Shown here: one piece after another, positions 11,552 through 20,108 of the stretch
Layout: every line of letters starts with the position of its first letter
How positions within the stretch are numbered: the stretch's first letter is position 1
From: VAZQ01 sp963739175
GTDB taxonomy: Bacteria > Pseudomonadota > Alphaproteobacteria > Rhizobiales > Xanthobacteraceae
Assembly (NCBI GenBank): GCA_963739175.1
Contig: CAVTZH010000007.1
Coordinates: forward strand, 248,001-312,000
DNA: 64,000 nucleotides
Direction of reading: 5' to 3'
Position numbers and translations under genes: made by a program
Notes under the pieces: model-generated
What the model was told of the DNA's origin: nothing
The model's database searches: none
Seen by the model: only the letters and a program-made list of their open reading frames with translations

Positions 11552-12010
11552 CTAGAAGGCGAAGGCCTTGAACACGCTGCCGAGATAGTTGATCTCTTCG
11601 CCGCCGCTCGGCGTGGTGCGGCTGATATAGTCGAAGATCTTGCCGTCGCGCATGCCGTAATTCGCCAGCCGCTCGACCCGCCGATTGCGATCGAAATAGA
11701 CCGCGACCACGCGCTGATCGACCACGGCCTGCGGCATGAAGGCGACGCGGCGTTCGGCGCGCTGCGAGATGTAGTAGAACACCTCGCCGCGGACGGTCGC
11801 GACCGTCGAGGGGGTGCCCATCAGGATCAGCACCTGTTCCTGGCTCGCGCCGATCGGGATCTGCTCGAGCGCGCCCTCGGGGACGACATAGCCCTTCTGG
11901 TAGGTCTCGCTGAAACAGCCGGCGAGCGGCAGTGCAAGCGCCAGCGCGGCCGCCATGGCCAGCGCCGGAGCCCATCGGCTCGATCGAAGGTTAAGTTTGC
12001 CCCCGAGCAT
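11552..12010 (-). CDS. bamE: Outer membrane protein assembly factor BamE (SmpA/OmlA)
   Basis: A 152-residue lipoprotein. The signal sequence ends in a lipobox LAGC near residue 30, and the mature part has the SmpA/OmlA fold: IPIGASQEQVLILMGTPS, then a two-stranded region ending in FYYISQ and a C-terminal DYISRTTPSGG extension typical of alphaproteobacteria. BamE supports the BAM complex that folds outer-membrane barrels. I prefer the ATG at 12010 because AGGGGA lies 7 bp upstream; another ATG at 12016 would place that site too close. It is divergent from the bc1 chaperone gene, a conserved arrangement. Confidence 0.9.
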   Translation of the reverse strand: MLGGKLNLRSSRWAPALAMAAALALALPLAGCFSETYQKGYVVPEGALEQIPIGASQEQVLILMGTPSTVATVRGEVFYYISQRAERRVAFMPQAVVDQRVVAVYFDRNRRVERLANYGMRDGKIFDYISRTTPSGGEEINYLGSVFKAFAF

Positions 12011-12131
12011 CCCCATATCCCCTGGCAGTCGCGTCTCCCATTGCAATCGCGACCCCGTTGACGTACCGGGCAGCGCCGCCTTTTGCAACCGATCCGGTTC
12101 GCGGGCGGGCCGAGGCCCCTGAGCTATCCCG

Positions 12132-12698
12132 ATGATTTTGAACCTGTTTCGGCGCAACTCACGAGACAACAGCATCGCCACTTTATATGGCGCGATCGTG
12201 GCGCAGGCCCGCATGGAGGCATTTTACCGCCACCACGGAGTTCCCGATACCGCCAACGGGCGGCTGGAGATGATCGTTCTCCACACGGTTCTGGTGCTGT
12301 CCCGATTGGAGGCCGAGGGCGCTTCGGCGCGGCCGCTGGGGCAGGCCCTGTTCGACCATTTCTGCAGCGACATGGACGCCAATCTGCGCGAGATGGGCGT
12401 CGGCGATATGGCGGTCCCCCGCAAGATGAAGGCGATCGCGGAGGCGTTCTACGGCCGCAAGCGCGCCTACGAAGCGGCGCTCGCCGCGCCCGGGCTTGCG
12501 GAGCTGGCGGCCGCCTTGGCCCGCAATGTCCATGCGGGAAGCGAGGCCGATCGTGCGGGCGTCGAACGGCTCGCGGCCTATATGCGCGAGGCCGTGCGCA
12601 CGCTTGCCGCCATCGATGGCGCGGCGCTACAGCGCGGCGCGGTCGCGTTTCCCGATCCGCAGGTATTCGCGGCGTCCGAAGCGGCGGGTGCGCCATGA
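12132..12698 (+). CDS. Ubiquinol-cytochrome c chaperone family protein
   Basis: A 188-residue protein of the Cbp3/UQCC1 family, which assists cytochrome b and bc1 complex assembly. The typical core is present: YGAIVAQARMEAFYRHHGVPDT near residues 19-40, then VLHTVLVLSRL and HFCSDMDANLREMGVGD, the family's most conserved segment, followed by KMKAIAEAFYGR. It overlaps the following DUF177 gene by 4 bp (ATGA), so the two are translationally coupled. The bamE-chaperone-DUF177-plsX order is a familiar alphaproteobacterial block. Confidence 0.92.
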   Translation: MILNLFRRNSRDNSIATLYGAIVAQARMEAFYRHHGVPDTANGRLEMIVLHTVLVLSRLEAEGASARPLGQALFDHFCSDMDANLREMGVGDMAVPRKMKAIAEAFYGRKRAYEAALAAPGLAELAAALARNVHAGSEADRAGVERLAAYMREAVRTLAAIDGAALQRGAVAFPDPQVFAASEAAGAP

Positions 12699-13294
12699 GC
12701 CGCGCGACGCCGCCAGCGAAGAGCAAACGGCCGTCCGGCAAGCGGCCAACCGGCAAGCCGCCGTCCGGCAAACCGCCATGGAGCGCGCCGGTCGCCATCC
12801 ACGACGTTCCGGAAACCGGACGCCATGTCGCGCTCGTGGCCGATGAGAACACGCGCGCCGCGGTCGCGGCGGCAATCGGCCTGCGCGCCTTGCCGCGCCT
12901 GCAAGCGAGCTTCGACGTGAGCCGCCACGGCCGCGACGGTTTGCACGTCGTCGGCCGCGTCGCAGCGACGGTCGGACAAACCTGCGTGGTGACGCTCGAT
13001 CCGATCGAGAACGAAGTCGACGAGGCGGTCGATGTCACCTTCGTACCGGCGGCGCCGGTCGAGACACCCGACGACGGCGGTGGGCACAGCAAGGTTGCTG
13101 CCGACGATGCCCCCGAACCCCTGGTTGGCAGTGTGGTCGACCTCGGCGTCCTCGCCACCGAATTCCTGAGCATCGGGATCGACCCGTATCCGCGGAAATC
13201 CGGGGTGGAATTCGCCGCTCCGGCCGTGGACGACGATTCCCCGCACCCGTTTGCCGCTTTGGCCGCGCTCAAGAAGGAGCAGAGCGGTTCATGA
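12695..13294 (+). CDS. DUF177 (YceD family) protein
   Basis: A 199-residue protein of the DUF177/YceD family, which is usually encoded beside rpmF or plsX and is linked to 23S rRNA or ribosomal-protein metabolism. Residues 1-35 form a Lys/Pro-rich, low-complexity start with repeats of the form KPPSGK. The domain core shows VVGRVAATVGQTCVVTLDPI and, near the end, DLGVLATEFLSIGIDPYPRK, which is diagnostic. It starts inside the stop of the upstream gene (ATGA at 12695-12698). plsX follows after 111 bp. Confidence 0.88.
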   Translation: MSRATPPAKSKRPSGKRPTGKPPSGKPPWSAPVAIHDVPETGRHVALVADENTRAAVAAAIGLRALPRLQASFDVSRHGRDGLHVVGRVAATVGQTCVVTLDPIENEVDEAVDVTFVPAAPVETPDDGGGHSKVAADDAPEPLVGSVVDLGVLATEFLSIGIDPYPRKSGVEFAAPAVDDDSPHPFAALAALKKEQSGS

Positions 13295-13405
13295 CCGTGC
13301 AACCATGCTGGCCTCGGTCGGCCCCGGCAGGGTATGGTCGGCCGGGGTCGGGGCTGCCGGACGACCATCGATCCGGCGGCAGCCGATGCGCCTTGAAGGT
13401 CGTCC

Positions 13406-14468
13406 ATGCCGGATAAGGTTCGTATCGCGCTCGACGCCATGGGCGGCGACTTTGGTCCGTCCGTCATCGTCCCCGGGGCGCAGATATCGCTCGACCACCA
13501 TCCCGGCATCGAATTCCTGTTGTTCGGCGACCGCGCCCTGATCGTGCCGCTGCTCGACGCGCGGCCGGCGCTCAGGAAGGCCTCGCGCGTCATCCATACC
13601 GACGTCGCCATCGCCATGAATGCCAAGCCCAGCCAGGCGCTGCGGCAGGGGCGCTGGAAGTCCTCCATGTCGATGGCGATCGATGCGGTCAAGCGCGGCG
13701 AGGCCGACCTCGCGGTTTCCGCCGGCAACACCGGCGCGCTGATGGCGCTCGCCAAATTCCAGCTCAAGACCATGGCCGGGATCGACCGGCCGGCGATCGC
13801 GGCGCGCTGGCCGACCATCCGCGGGGCGTCGATCGTGCTCGACCTCGGCGCTTCGATCGGCGCCGATGCGGCGCATCTGGTCGACCTCGCGGTGATGGGC
13901 GCCGCCATGGCGCGCATCCTGTTCGGCAAGGACCGTCCGACCGTCGGCCTGCTCAATATCGGGGTCGAGGAGGTGAAGGGCCTGGAAGAGGTGCGCGAGG
14001 CCGGGCAGATCCTGCGCGAGCGCAACCTGCCGTTCCTCGATTACGTGGGCTTCGTCGAAGGCGACGACATCGGGCAGGGCGTGGTCGACGTGGTGGTCAC
14101 CGAAGGCTTTGTGGGCAACATCGCGCTCAAGGCCGCCGAAGGCACGGCGCGCCAGATCGAGCATCTGCTCAAGGCGGCGATGAGCCGGTCGATCTTCTCG
14201 AAGCTCGGCTATCTGTTCGCGTCGCAGCGCGTTCCGTTCGCTGAAGGCGAGCATGGACCCGCGCAAGGCCAATGGCGGCGTGTTCCTGGGGCTCAACGGC
14301 ATCGTTATCAAGAGCCACGGCAATACCGACGCCGAAGGCTTCGCCAATGCGGTCGATGTCGGCTATGACATGATCCGGCATAAGCTGCTTGCGCGGATCG
14401 GAGAGACCCTCACGCGCGAGGGCGATGATCAATCACCACCCCGGCTGATCGGGGGGAGTCGTTCGTGA
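13406..14468 (+). CDS. plsX: Phosphate acyltransferase PlsX, frameshifted
   Basis: PlsX converts acyl-ACP to acyl-phosphate at the start of phospholipid synthesis. The sequence begins with the hallmark IALDAMGGDFGP and continues through AVSAGNTGALMA, GLLNIGVEEVKG and VVTEGFVGNIALKAAEG. The frame breaks at about 14228-14236, just after YLFASQR. FRSLKASMDPRKANGG continues one base later, and LGLNGIVIKSHG follows to the TGA at 14466-14468. One surplus base restores 353 residues, the normal size. The enzyme is normally needed for growth, so sequence error is likelier than loss. The stop overlaps the GTG start of fabH. Confidence 0.92.
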
Positions 14469-15442
14469 GCATGATCCGTTCTGTTGTTCTCGGCTGTGGA
14501 AGCTACCTGCCAACCCGCGTTCTCACCAACATCGAGCTGGCGCAGACCGTCGACACCTCCGACGAGTGGATCGTGCAGCGCACCGGCATCCACGAGCGCC
14601 GCATCGCCGCGCCCGGCGAGCTGACCTCCGACCTCAGCCTCGCCGCCGCGCGCGCCGCGCTCGCGCACGCCAAGGTCGATGCCCAGGCGATCGACCTGAT
14701 CGTGCTGGCGACCTCGACACCCGACCAGACCTTTCCCGCGACCGCGGTCACCGTGCAGGACCGGCTCGGCATCCATCATGGCGCGGCGTTCGACCTGCAG
14801 GCGGTGTGCTCGGGCTTCGTCTATGCGCTCGCGACCGCCGACGCCCTGTTGCGCACCGGCGCGCACAAGCGCGCGCTGGTGATCGGCGGCGAGACCTTCT
14901 CGCGTATCCTCGACTGGACGGACCGCACCACCTGCGTGCTGTTCGGCGACGGCGCCGGCGCGGTGGTGCTGGAAGCGCAGGAGCTCACCGGCACCAAGGA
15001 CGACCGCGGCATCCTGACGTCCTATCTGCGCTCCGACGGCCGCCACCGCGACAAGCTCTATGTCGACGGCGGTCCGTCCTCGACGCAGACCACCGGCTAT
15101 CTGCGCATGGATGGCCGCGAGGTCTTCCGTCTTGCGGTCGGCGCGATATCGGAAGCGGTTGAGGGAGCCCTCAAGCAATCCGGCTTCAAGGCGGACGATA
15201 TCGACTGGTTTGTTCCCCACCAGGCCAACAAGCGGATCATCGACGGGGTCGCGCGCAAGCTCCGCCTTTCGCCCGAGCAGGTCGTGCTCACGCTCGACCG
15301 CCACGGCAACACCTCGGCGGCCTCGATCCCGCTGGCGCTCGCCGACGCGGTCGCCGATCGCCGCATCAAGCGCGGCGACCTGGTGATGCTGGAGGCCATG
15401 GGCGGCGGCTTCACCTGGGGCGCGACGCTGATCAGGTGGTAG
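14465..15442 (+). CDS. fabH: 3-oxoacyl-ACP synthase III
   Basis: FabH condenses acetyl-CoA with malonyl-ACP to start fatty-acid synthesis. The 325-residue protein has the full catalytic triad: Cys115 in LQAVCSGF, His252 in VPHQANKR and Asn282 in HGNTSAAS. It also has the GDGAGAVVL glycine motif and the C-terminal GGGFTWGA. GTG at 14465 is the likely start, overlapping the plsX stop, with a GGGGGGAG site upstream; an ATG two codons on is the alternative. plsX-fabH-ihfA-MerR is a classic alphaproteobacterial operon-like order. Confidence 0.96.
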   Translation: MSMIRSVVLGCGSYLPTRVLTNIELAQTVDTSDEWIVQRTGIHERRIAAPGELTSDLSLAAARAALAHAKVDAQAIDLIVLATSTPDQTFPATAVTVQDRLGIHHGAAFDLQAVCSGFVYALATADALLRTGAHKRALVIGGETFSRILDWTDRTTCVLFGDGAGAVVLEAQELTGTKDDRGILTSYLRSDGRHRDKLYVDGGPSSTQTTGYLRMDGREVFRLAVGAISEAVEGALKQSGFKADDIDWFVPHQANKRIIDGVARKLRLSPEQVVLTLDRHGNTSAASIPLALADAVADRRIKRGDLVMLEAMGGGFTWGATLIRW

Positions 15443-15450
15443 CGTTTGTC

Positions 15451-15531
15451 GTAGCCCGGATGGAGCGAAGCGAAATCCGGGGCTGACCGCGCCGCTTGAC
15501 CCCGCATTTCGCTTCGCTTCATGCGGGCTAC
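15451..15531. repeat. Palindromic repeat, family A copy 1 (GTAGCCCG...CGGGCTAC)
   Basis: An imperfect inverted repeat with arms of about 33 bp, opening with GTAGCCCGGATGGAGCGAAG and closing with the near-complement ending ATGCGGGCTAC. The spacer is about 15 bp. Two further copies lie at 17916-17979 and 31397-31466. All three are intergenic or at gene ends. They resemble REP-like elements widespread in this bacterial order. Confidence 0.75.
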
Positions 15532-15839
15532 CAAATCGAGCAAGCGTCATCGTTCTCGCGAGTTGTCAGGTTTTGCGAATTTCTCCCACGTACAATCGAA
15601 CTAGCGCCTCGACTGTCTAGCGCTCAGCAGGCTCCGTGATCCCCCGATCGCCCCGCAAACGCGGCGATTTGGTGGTGCAACCGGCCCCAAAGCAGCAGCC
15701 GACAAGGCTCCACACCAGCTCTGGTGGTATTCCAGTAGCCGTCGATTGTCGCGGTTGTCCCCGTTGACTTTCCTTGCGACGAACGAATATCGTTTGATAA
15801 AACAGAGGGATATGATAATCGCCGAAAGCGGGGCAGGCG
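15532..15839. other. Intergenic region upstream of ihfA
   Basis: This 308 bp stretch has lower GC than its neighbours and presumably carries the ihfA promoter. I see no credible coding frame. A short run GATAAAACAGAGGGATATGATAA around 15794-15816 is AT-rich and could include the -10 region, but I cannot place the start site firmly. Confidence 0.4.
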
Positions 15840-16166
15840 ATGAGCGCAAAGACGATCACACGCGCGGATCTCTGCGAGGCGGTCTACCAAAAGGTAGGTC
15901 TGTCGCGCACGGAGTCCGCCACACTTGTGGAACTTGTTTTGAAGGAGATCACCGATTGCCTCGAACGAGGCGAAACGGTGAAGCTGTCGTCATTCGGCTC
16001 CTTCGTGGTTCGCAAGAAAGGCCAACGAATTGGCCGCAATCCGAAGACCGGCAAGGAAGTTCCGATTTCGCCGCGTCGCGTGATGGTGTTCAAGCCGTCC
16101 GCCATCCTCAAGCAGCGCATTAACGGCGTGCCGGAAGGCGCAAACGGCGAAGGCGAAAAAGACTGA
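15840..16166 (+). CDS. ihfA: Integration host factor subunit alpha
   Basis: A 108-residue DNA-bending protein of the HU/IHF family. It starts TITRADLCEAVYQKVGLSRTE and carries the beta-ribbon arm motif GRNPKTGKEVPI (about residues 65-76) followed by RRVMVFKPS, the pattern of the alpha subunit. It would pair with IHF-beta (not in the window) to bend DNA at promoters and recombination sites. The C-terminal tail (EGANGEGEKD) is acidic and typical for alphaproteobacteria. It lies between fabH and the MerR gene, as in relatives. Confidence 0.95.
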   Translation: MSAKTITRADLCEAVYQKVGLSRTESATLVELVLKEITDCLERGETVKLSSFGSFVVRKKGQRIGRNPKTGKEVPISPRRVMVFKPSAILKQRINGVPEGANGEGEKD

Positions 16167-16183
16167 GGGCCGTCAAATTGGGG

Positions 16184-16252
16184 GCATGATCTTTTCCGAA
16201 AACCGGTTGCCGCCCGGAATCGGGCTCGGGGCAGGCTTTTTCGGGATTATGC
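16184..16252. repeat. Short palindromic element (GCATGATC...GATTATGC)
   Basis: GCATGATCTTTTCCGAAAA at 16184-16202 is partly mirrored by TTTTTCGGGATTATGC at 16237-16252, giving an imperfect stem-loop. The same core sequence recurs between genes in many Rhizobiales genomes (recalled, not searched). Lying between ihfA and the MerR gene, it may also attenuate transcription. Confidence 0.5.
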
Positions 16253-16272
16253 GCTAGGGGGCAGGGGCAGCG

Positions 16273-16857
16273 GTGGAAAAGTCGCCGGACGCATTCCGGA
16301 CCATCAGCGAAGTGGCGGTCGACCTCGACGTGCCGCAGCACGTCCTGCGGTTTTGGGAAAGCCGCTTCCGCGAAATAAAGCCGATGAAGCGCGGCGGCGG
16401 CCGGCGCTACTACCGCCCGGACGACGTGTCGCTGCTGCGCGGCATCCGCCATCTGCTCTACGGCGAGGGCTACACCATTCGCGGCGTGCAGCGGATCATC
16501 CGCGAGCAGGGCATCAAATTCGTGCAGGCGGCCGCCCAGCCGCGGCCCAAGCAGGCCGACGGGGACGAACTGATCGAGGAGGTCGACGCGCCCGAGTTCG
16601 CCGAGAGCGAGGCGGAGCCCAGCCGCGGCCTGTTTGCCCTGTTGCCGTCGCTGCTCGGCGACCGCAACGCGGAGCCCGAGCCGGAATTCGCCCCGCCCGA
16701 CATCCGTCCCGACGCGCAGCCGTCACAGCGGCTGGTTCCGCCGGTGCCGGGCTCGAGCGGCATTCCGCGCGAAGACCTGCGGCGGCTGCAGGCCGCGTTG
16801 CACGAGCTCAGCGAATGCCGCAGGCTGCTCGACGAGACGCTCCGCCCCAGCGCGTGA
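16273..16857 (+). CDS. MerR family transcriptional regulator
   Basis: A 194-residue regulator whose N-terminal winged helix-turn-helix runs from FRTISEVAVDLDVPQHVLRF through the wing GGGRRYYRPDD to a second helix LLRGIRHLLYGEGYTIRGVQ. This matches the MerR subgroup found next to ihfA in alphaproteobacteria. The effector half is not a classical metal or drug domain but an acidic linker with a short C-terminal helix (RLQAALHELSECRRLLDETL). The start is the GTG at 16273. Its target is unknown. Confidence 0.9.
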   Translation: MEKSPDAFRTISEVAVDLDVPQHVLRFWESRFREIKPMKRGGGRRYYRPDDVSLLRGIRHLLYGEGYTIRGVQRIIREQGIKFVQAAAQPRPKQADGDELIEEVDAPEFAESEAEPSRGLFALLPSLLGDRNAEPEPEFAPPDIRPDAQPSQRLVPPVPGSSGIPREDLRRLQAALHELSECRRLLDETLRPSA

Positions 16858-16870
16858 GGTACCCCTCCGC

Positions 16871-17028
16871 GCCGTAGGGTGGGCAAAGGCGCGGTCCAAA
16901 GCACTGGCCTCGCCACGCTTGCGCTGCAGCGCCGTGCCCACCAGCAACGGCCAATGGTGGGCACGGCGCTCCATCGCGCATTCGGATAGGCTGGTGCACG
17001 TTGACCGCGCCTTTGCCCACCCTACGGC
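16871..17028. repeat. 158-bp nested palindromic element
   Basis: The ends are a perfect 26-bp inverted repeat: GCCGTAGGGTGGGCAAAGGC and six more bases at 16871-16896, with the complement at 17003-17028. In the middle is a second perfect 16-bp hairpin (AGCGCCGTGCCCACCA at 16928-16943 with 16955-16970, 11-nt loop). It has no coding capacity and lies between the MerR and dioxygenase genes. It looks like a non-autonomous, MITE-like or BIME-like unit. Confidence 0.75.
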
Positions 17029-17056
17029 TGCATAAAAACAAGAAAGGAAACGCACC

Positions 17057-17899
17057 ATGAAGATCACGCCATTGTCCAAGGCGCTCGGCGCCGAGATCAC
17101 CGGGCTCGATCTGCGCGCGCCGCTCGATGACGCCACCATCAAGGCGATCCGCGACACCTTCGACCAGTACATCTTCGTGGTGTTCCGCGAGCAGGAGCTG
17201 TCGGAGGACGATCAGGTCCGCGCCGCCGGCTATTTCGGCAAGGTCCATGTCCGGCGCCGGCCGGTGACGACGCGCGATCCCGGAGGCCAATTCGACACCC
17301 CGTTCATGCTGGTCACCAACATCGTCGAGAACGGCAAGGCGATCGGCGTGTTCGGCGACGGCGAGATGTGGTTCCACCACGACACCAGCTACTACCCGGA
17401 GCCGCACCGCGCCACGTTGCTGTATTCGATGAAGCTGCCGTCCTGGGGCGGCAACACCTGCTTCTCCAACATGTACAAGGCCTACGATAACATTCCGCGG
17501 CCGCTCCGCGACCAGCTCGAAGGCAAGAAGGTGCTGCAGGTGCACGACTACAAGCGCCGCGAGCGGCTCGACCTCGACAAGATCGACCTCAACAGCGTGC
17601 GCCACCACGAGCAGCCGATCTTCATCACCCATCCGGCCACCGGCCGCAAAGCGCTCTACATCAGCCGGCTGATGTCGGCCCGTGTCCTCGGGCTCGCGCG
17701 CGACGAGAGCGAAGCCGCGCTGGAGCGGCTGTTCGACATCTCGGAGGACCCGGCGATCGTCTACGAGCACGAATGGAAGCTCGGCGACCTCGTGATCTGG
17801 GACAACTGGTGCTCGATCCACGCCCGCAAGGATTTCCCGCGTGACGAGCCGCGCCTGATGCGGCGGCTCACTATCGAAGGGCAGGCGATGCGGTTTTGA
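17057..17899 (+). CDS. TauD/TfdA-family Fe(II)/2-oxoglutarate dioxygenase
   Basis: A 280-residue cytoplasmic enzyme that should couple oxidative decarboxylation of 2-oxoglutarate to hydroxylation of a small substrate. The iron ligands are visible as His107 and Asp109 in WFHHDTSY and the distal His255 in WCSIHARKDF; the 2-oxoglutarate-binding Arg is one of RLMRR at 266-270. An AAGGAAA site precedes the ATG. Family members act on taurine, 2,4-D and other sulfonates or aromatic ethers; the substrate here is not predictable. Three binding-protein genes lie downstream on the other strand. Confidence 0.88.
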   Translation: MKITPLSKALGAEITGLDLRAPLDDATIKAIRDTFDQYIFVVFREQELSEDDQVRAAGYFGKVHVRRRPVTTRDPGGQFDTPFMLVTNIVENGKAIGVFGDGEMWFHHDTSYYPEPHRATLLYSMKLPSWGGNTCFSNMYKAYDNIPRPLRDQLEGKKVLQVHDYKRRERLDLDKIDLNSVRHHEQPIFITHPATGRKALYISRLMSARVLGLARDESEAALERLFDISEDPAIVYEHEWKLGDLVIWDNWCSIHARKDFPRDEPRLMRRLTIEGQAMRF

Positions 17900-17915
17900 C
17901 ATCGATGGGATCGCC

Positions 17916-17979
17916 GTAGCCCGCATGGAGCGCAGCGGAATGCGGGACCCCGGATTTCGCTTCGCTCCATCCGGGCTAC
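17916..17979. repeat. Palindromic repeat, family A copy 2
   Basis: GTAGCCCGCATGGAGCGCAG opens the left arm and a near-complement ending ATCCGGGCTAC closes the right arm, with almost no spacer. It is the same family as 15451-15531 and 31397-31466. Its right end overlaps the last codon and the TAG stop of the minus-strand gene starting at 19037. Confidence 0.75.
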
Positions 17980-19037
17980 GGGTTCTGCGCGCTGGTGACG
18001 CTGCGCAGCTTCGTCAGCACCGACTCCGGGCTGGCATAGAGCTCGCCGATCAGCCGGTCGACCGCGGCCGCGGAAACCGGGCTGACGTCGATCTGGATCT
18101 TCTTCGCGTCCTCGAGGAACTCCGGATCCGCGAGCGTCGCCGCGAAGGCGGCGCGTAACGCCTGCGCCCGATCGGCGGGGATATCCGGCGGCGCCGCGAA
18201 CGGCCAGGCGAATTCCTGGCGGCTGAAGACGAGCTTGAGGATCGCCCGCTGATCGTCGGTGGTGGCCTGGTCGATGATGAGCGGCACGTCAGGCAGCTCG
18301 GGTGACTTCTGCAGCCCAAGCTGGAGCAGGATGTTGATCTGCTTGCCGCTCAGCCATTCCGGCTTGCTGCTCTTGACCCCGCTCCAGGACCAGCCGCAAC
18401 GGCCGTCGATCTCGCGCCGCTCCATGGCGATCGACATCTCGCCGCCGCCCGGATAGCCGGTGATGATCTTGATCTTGGCGCCGAACAGGTTCTTCAGCAC
18501 GGTCGGGAATATGCCGCTGTCGGCGCCGAGGCCGGCCGCGCCGGCGACGAACTCCGTCGTGAGCAGATCGCTCCAGGTCTTCACCGCGGCGGTGTGCCAG
18601 CCGACGCAGAGGCTGACTTCGTTGCCGACGCTGCCGAGCCAGGTGAATTTGCGGCCGTCGAATTTCGCCGCGGTGTTTCCCATCAGCGGCTCGAGCGCCA
18701 CGCTGCGGTTGAAGTGGGCGATGGTCGCGCCGTCCTTCGGCGCGGCGTTGTAGAGGAAATTCGCCGCCGTCAGGCTGCCGGCGCCCGGCCGGTTCACCGG
18801 GATGACGGCCGGGTTACCGGGGATGTGCTTGCCGAGATGGCGCGCGACCGCGCGGCCATAGGTGTCGTAGGCATTGGCGACCGGAAAGCCGATCAGGAGC
18901 TGGACTGGGGTCTTGCGGTAGAATTCCTCGACGCTCTGCGCCTGCGCGGGCAGGGGAGCGAGCGAGGTGGCGGCCGATAGCAATGCCGCGGCGACCAGGC
19001 GGCTTTGTTGGCTGATTGCGGGCGGCCGGACGCTCAT
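17976..19037 (-). CDS. Tricarboxylate transporter receptor-like binding protein
   Basis: A 353-residue secreted protein (signal peptide cut after LPAQAQ near residue 34) related to the protein encoded at 10006-11056. Shared landmarks are SVEEFYRKTPVQLLIGF, GKHIPGNPAVIPVNRPGAGS and APKDGATIA, then ITGYPGGGEMSIAMERREIDG. It belongs to the longer Bug-like binding proteins and lacks a clear ligand assignment. I prefer the ATG at 19037 because CGGAG sits 6 bp upstream; an ATG at 19043 abuts that site. Its TAG stop lies inside a palindromic repeat. It is the last of three same-strand receptor genes. Confidence 0.83.
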   Translation of the reverse strand: MSVRPPAISQQSRLVAAALLSAATSLAPLPAQAQSVEEFYRKTPVQLLIGFPVANAYDTYGRAVARHLGKHIPGNPAVIPVNRPGAGSLTAANFLYNAAPKDGATIAHFNRSVALEPLMGNTAAKFDGRKFTWLGSVGNEVSLCVGWHTAAVKTWSDLLTTEFVAGAAGLGADSGIFPTVLKNLFGAKIKIITGYPGGGEMSIAMERREIDGRCGWSWSGVKSSKPEWLSGKQINILLQLGLQKSPELPDVPLIIDQATTDDQRAILKLVFSRQEFAWPFAAPPDIPADRAQALRAAFAATLADPEFLEDAKKIQIDVSPVSAAAVDRLIGELYASPESVLTKLRSVTSAQNP

Positions 19038-19104
19038 CGTCATCTCCGAATGGATCGTGCCCCGCGGGTCCGATCGTATCGGGCTCCGCTGCCGCGGACA
19101 AACC

Positions 19105-20064
19105 TCATTGCCCCTTGATCCCGGCGTCGCGGATGATGCGGCCGTATTCGTCATACTGGCTGCGGATGTGCTTGGCGAAGTCGTCCAGGCAGGTGCCGAC
19201 CGGGTAGAGCCCGAGCTTGAGCAGCCGCGGCGTCAGCTCCGGCGACTTGAGCGCGGCCTGGAACCAGGAGGCGAGCTGCGCGGTCGCCTCGCGCGGTGTC
19301 TTCGCTGGCGCCATCACGCCGAACCAGACCTCGACATTGTAGCCCTTGTAGCCGAGCTCATCGACCGTCGGCACGTCCGGCAGCGGCGGGATGCGCTTCA
19401 GCGACGCCGACGCCAACGCGCGCACGGTGCCGGCGTGCAGCTGCTCCACCGCCTCCGAATAGTTGGTCAGCACCGCCTGCACGTGGCCGCCGAGCAGCGC
19501 GGTCATCGCCGGCGCGCCGCCGGGATAGGGCACGTAGGTGACGTCGATCTTCGACATCGCCCGGAACTGCTCGAAGCCGATGTGCTGGGTGGTGGCGGGA
19601 CCGACGCTCGCGAACACCAGCGTGCCGGCTTGCGCCTTGGTGCCGGCGATGAAGTCGGCGAGCGTCTTGTAGGGCGAGTCGGCGCGCACGACGTAGACCT
19701 GCGGCGAAGAGAGCAGATAGCAGACCGGCTCGAAGCTCGTGAGCGGATCGTAGTTCACCTTGCGCAGATGCGGGTTGATGACGATCGAGTTGCCGTTGAT
19801 CACCAGCGTATTGCCGTCCGGCGCCGCGCGCGCCACCGCCTCGTAGGCGATCGAGGCGCCACCGCCCGGGCGATTTTCGACGATCACCGACGGTCCCTGG
19901 TTCTTGGCGATGTGCTCGCCGAGCAGCCGCGCCAGGATGTCGGCGCTGCCGCCGGCCGGGAACGGCACCACGATGCGGATCGTGCGCGCCTGCGACCAGG
20001 CGTTCTGATCCGCGAGTGCAAACAGAGCCAGGGCGACGCATGCAGCCGCTAGACCTTTGACCAT
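19105..20064 (-). CDS. Bug-family tripartite tricarboxylate transporter receptor
   Basis: A 319-residue periplasmic binding protein with a signal peptide (cut near residue 25), the opening RTIRIVVPFPAGGSADILAR, ENRPGGGASIAYEAVARAAPDG, YDPLTSFEPV and the ligand-loop segment YVPYPGGAPAMTALLGG. An AGAGAGGAAAT site precedes the ATG at 20064. It is clearly paralogous to the next upstream gene at 20109-21068, with the same length and many shared segments (RTIRIVVPF, YDPLTSFEP, QHIGFE, FGVxAPAKTP), and probably arose with it by tandem duplication. No permease is present. Confidence 0.9.
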   Translation of the reverse strand: MVKGLAAACVALALFALADQNAWSQARTIRIVVPFPAGGSADILARLLGEHIAKNQGPSVIVENRPGGGASIAYEAVARAAPDGNTLVINGNSIVINPHLRKVNYDPLTSFEPVCYLLSSPQVYVVRADSPYKTLADFIAGTKAQAGTLVFASVGPATTQHIGFEQFRAMSKIDVTYVPYPGGAPAMTALLGGHVQAVLTNYSEAVEQLHAGTVRALASASLKRIPPLPDVPTVDELGYKGYNVEVWFGVMAPAKTPREATAQLASWFQAALKSPELTPRLLKLGLYPVGTCLDDFAKHIRSQYDEYGRIIRDAGIKGQ

Positions 20065-20108
20065 GATTTCCTCTCTGGCACCGTTCACCCGTTGCTGTGC
20101 ATCATCGC

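Noticed and set aside
12124..14025. A 633-codon open frame on the minus strand
   Set aside because: It covers the bc1 chaperone, DUF177 and plsX genes in antisense and shows Ser/Arg/Pro-rich shadow composition.
16858..17056. Copy of the tRNA-Pro 3' end as an attachment site
   Set aside because: The region after the MerR gene was compared with the tRNA 3' end by eye and showed no match.
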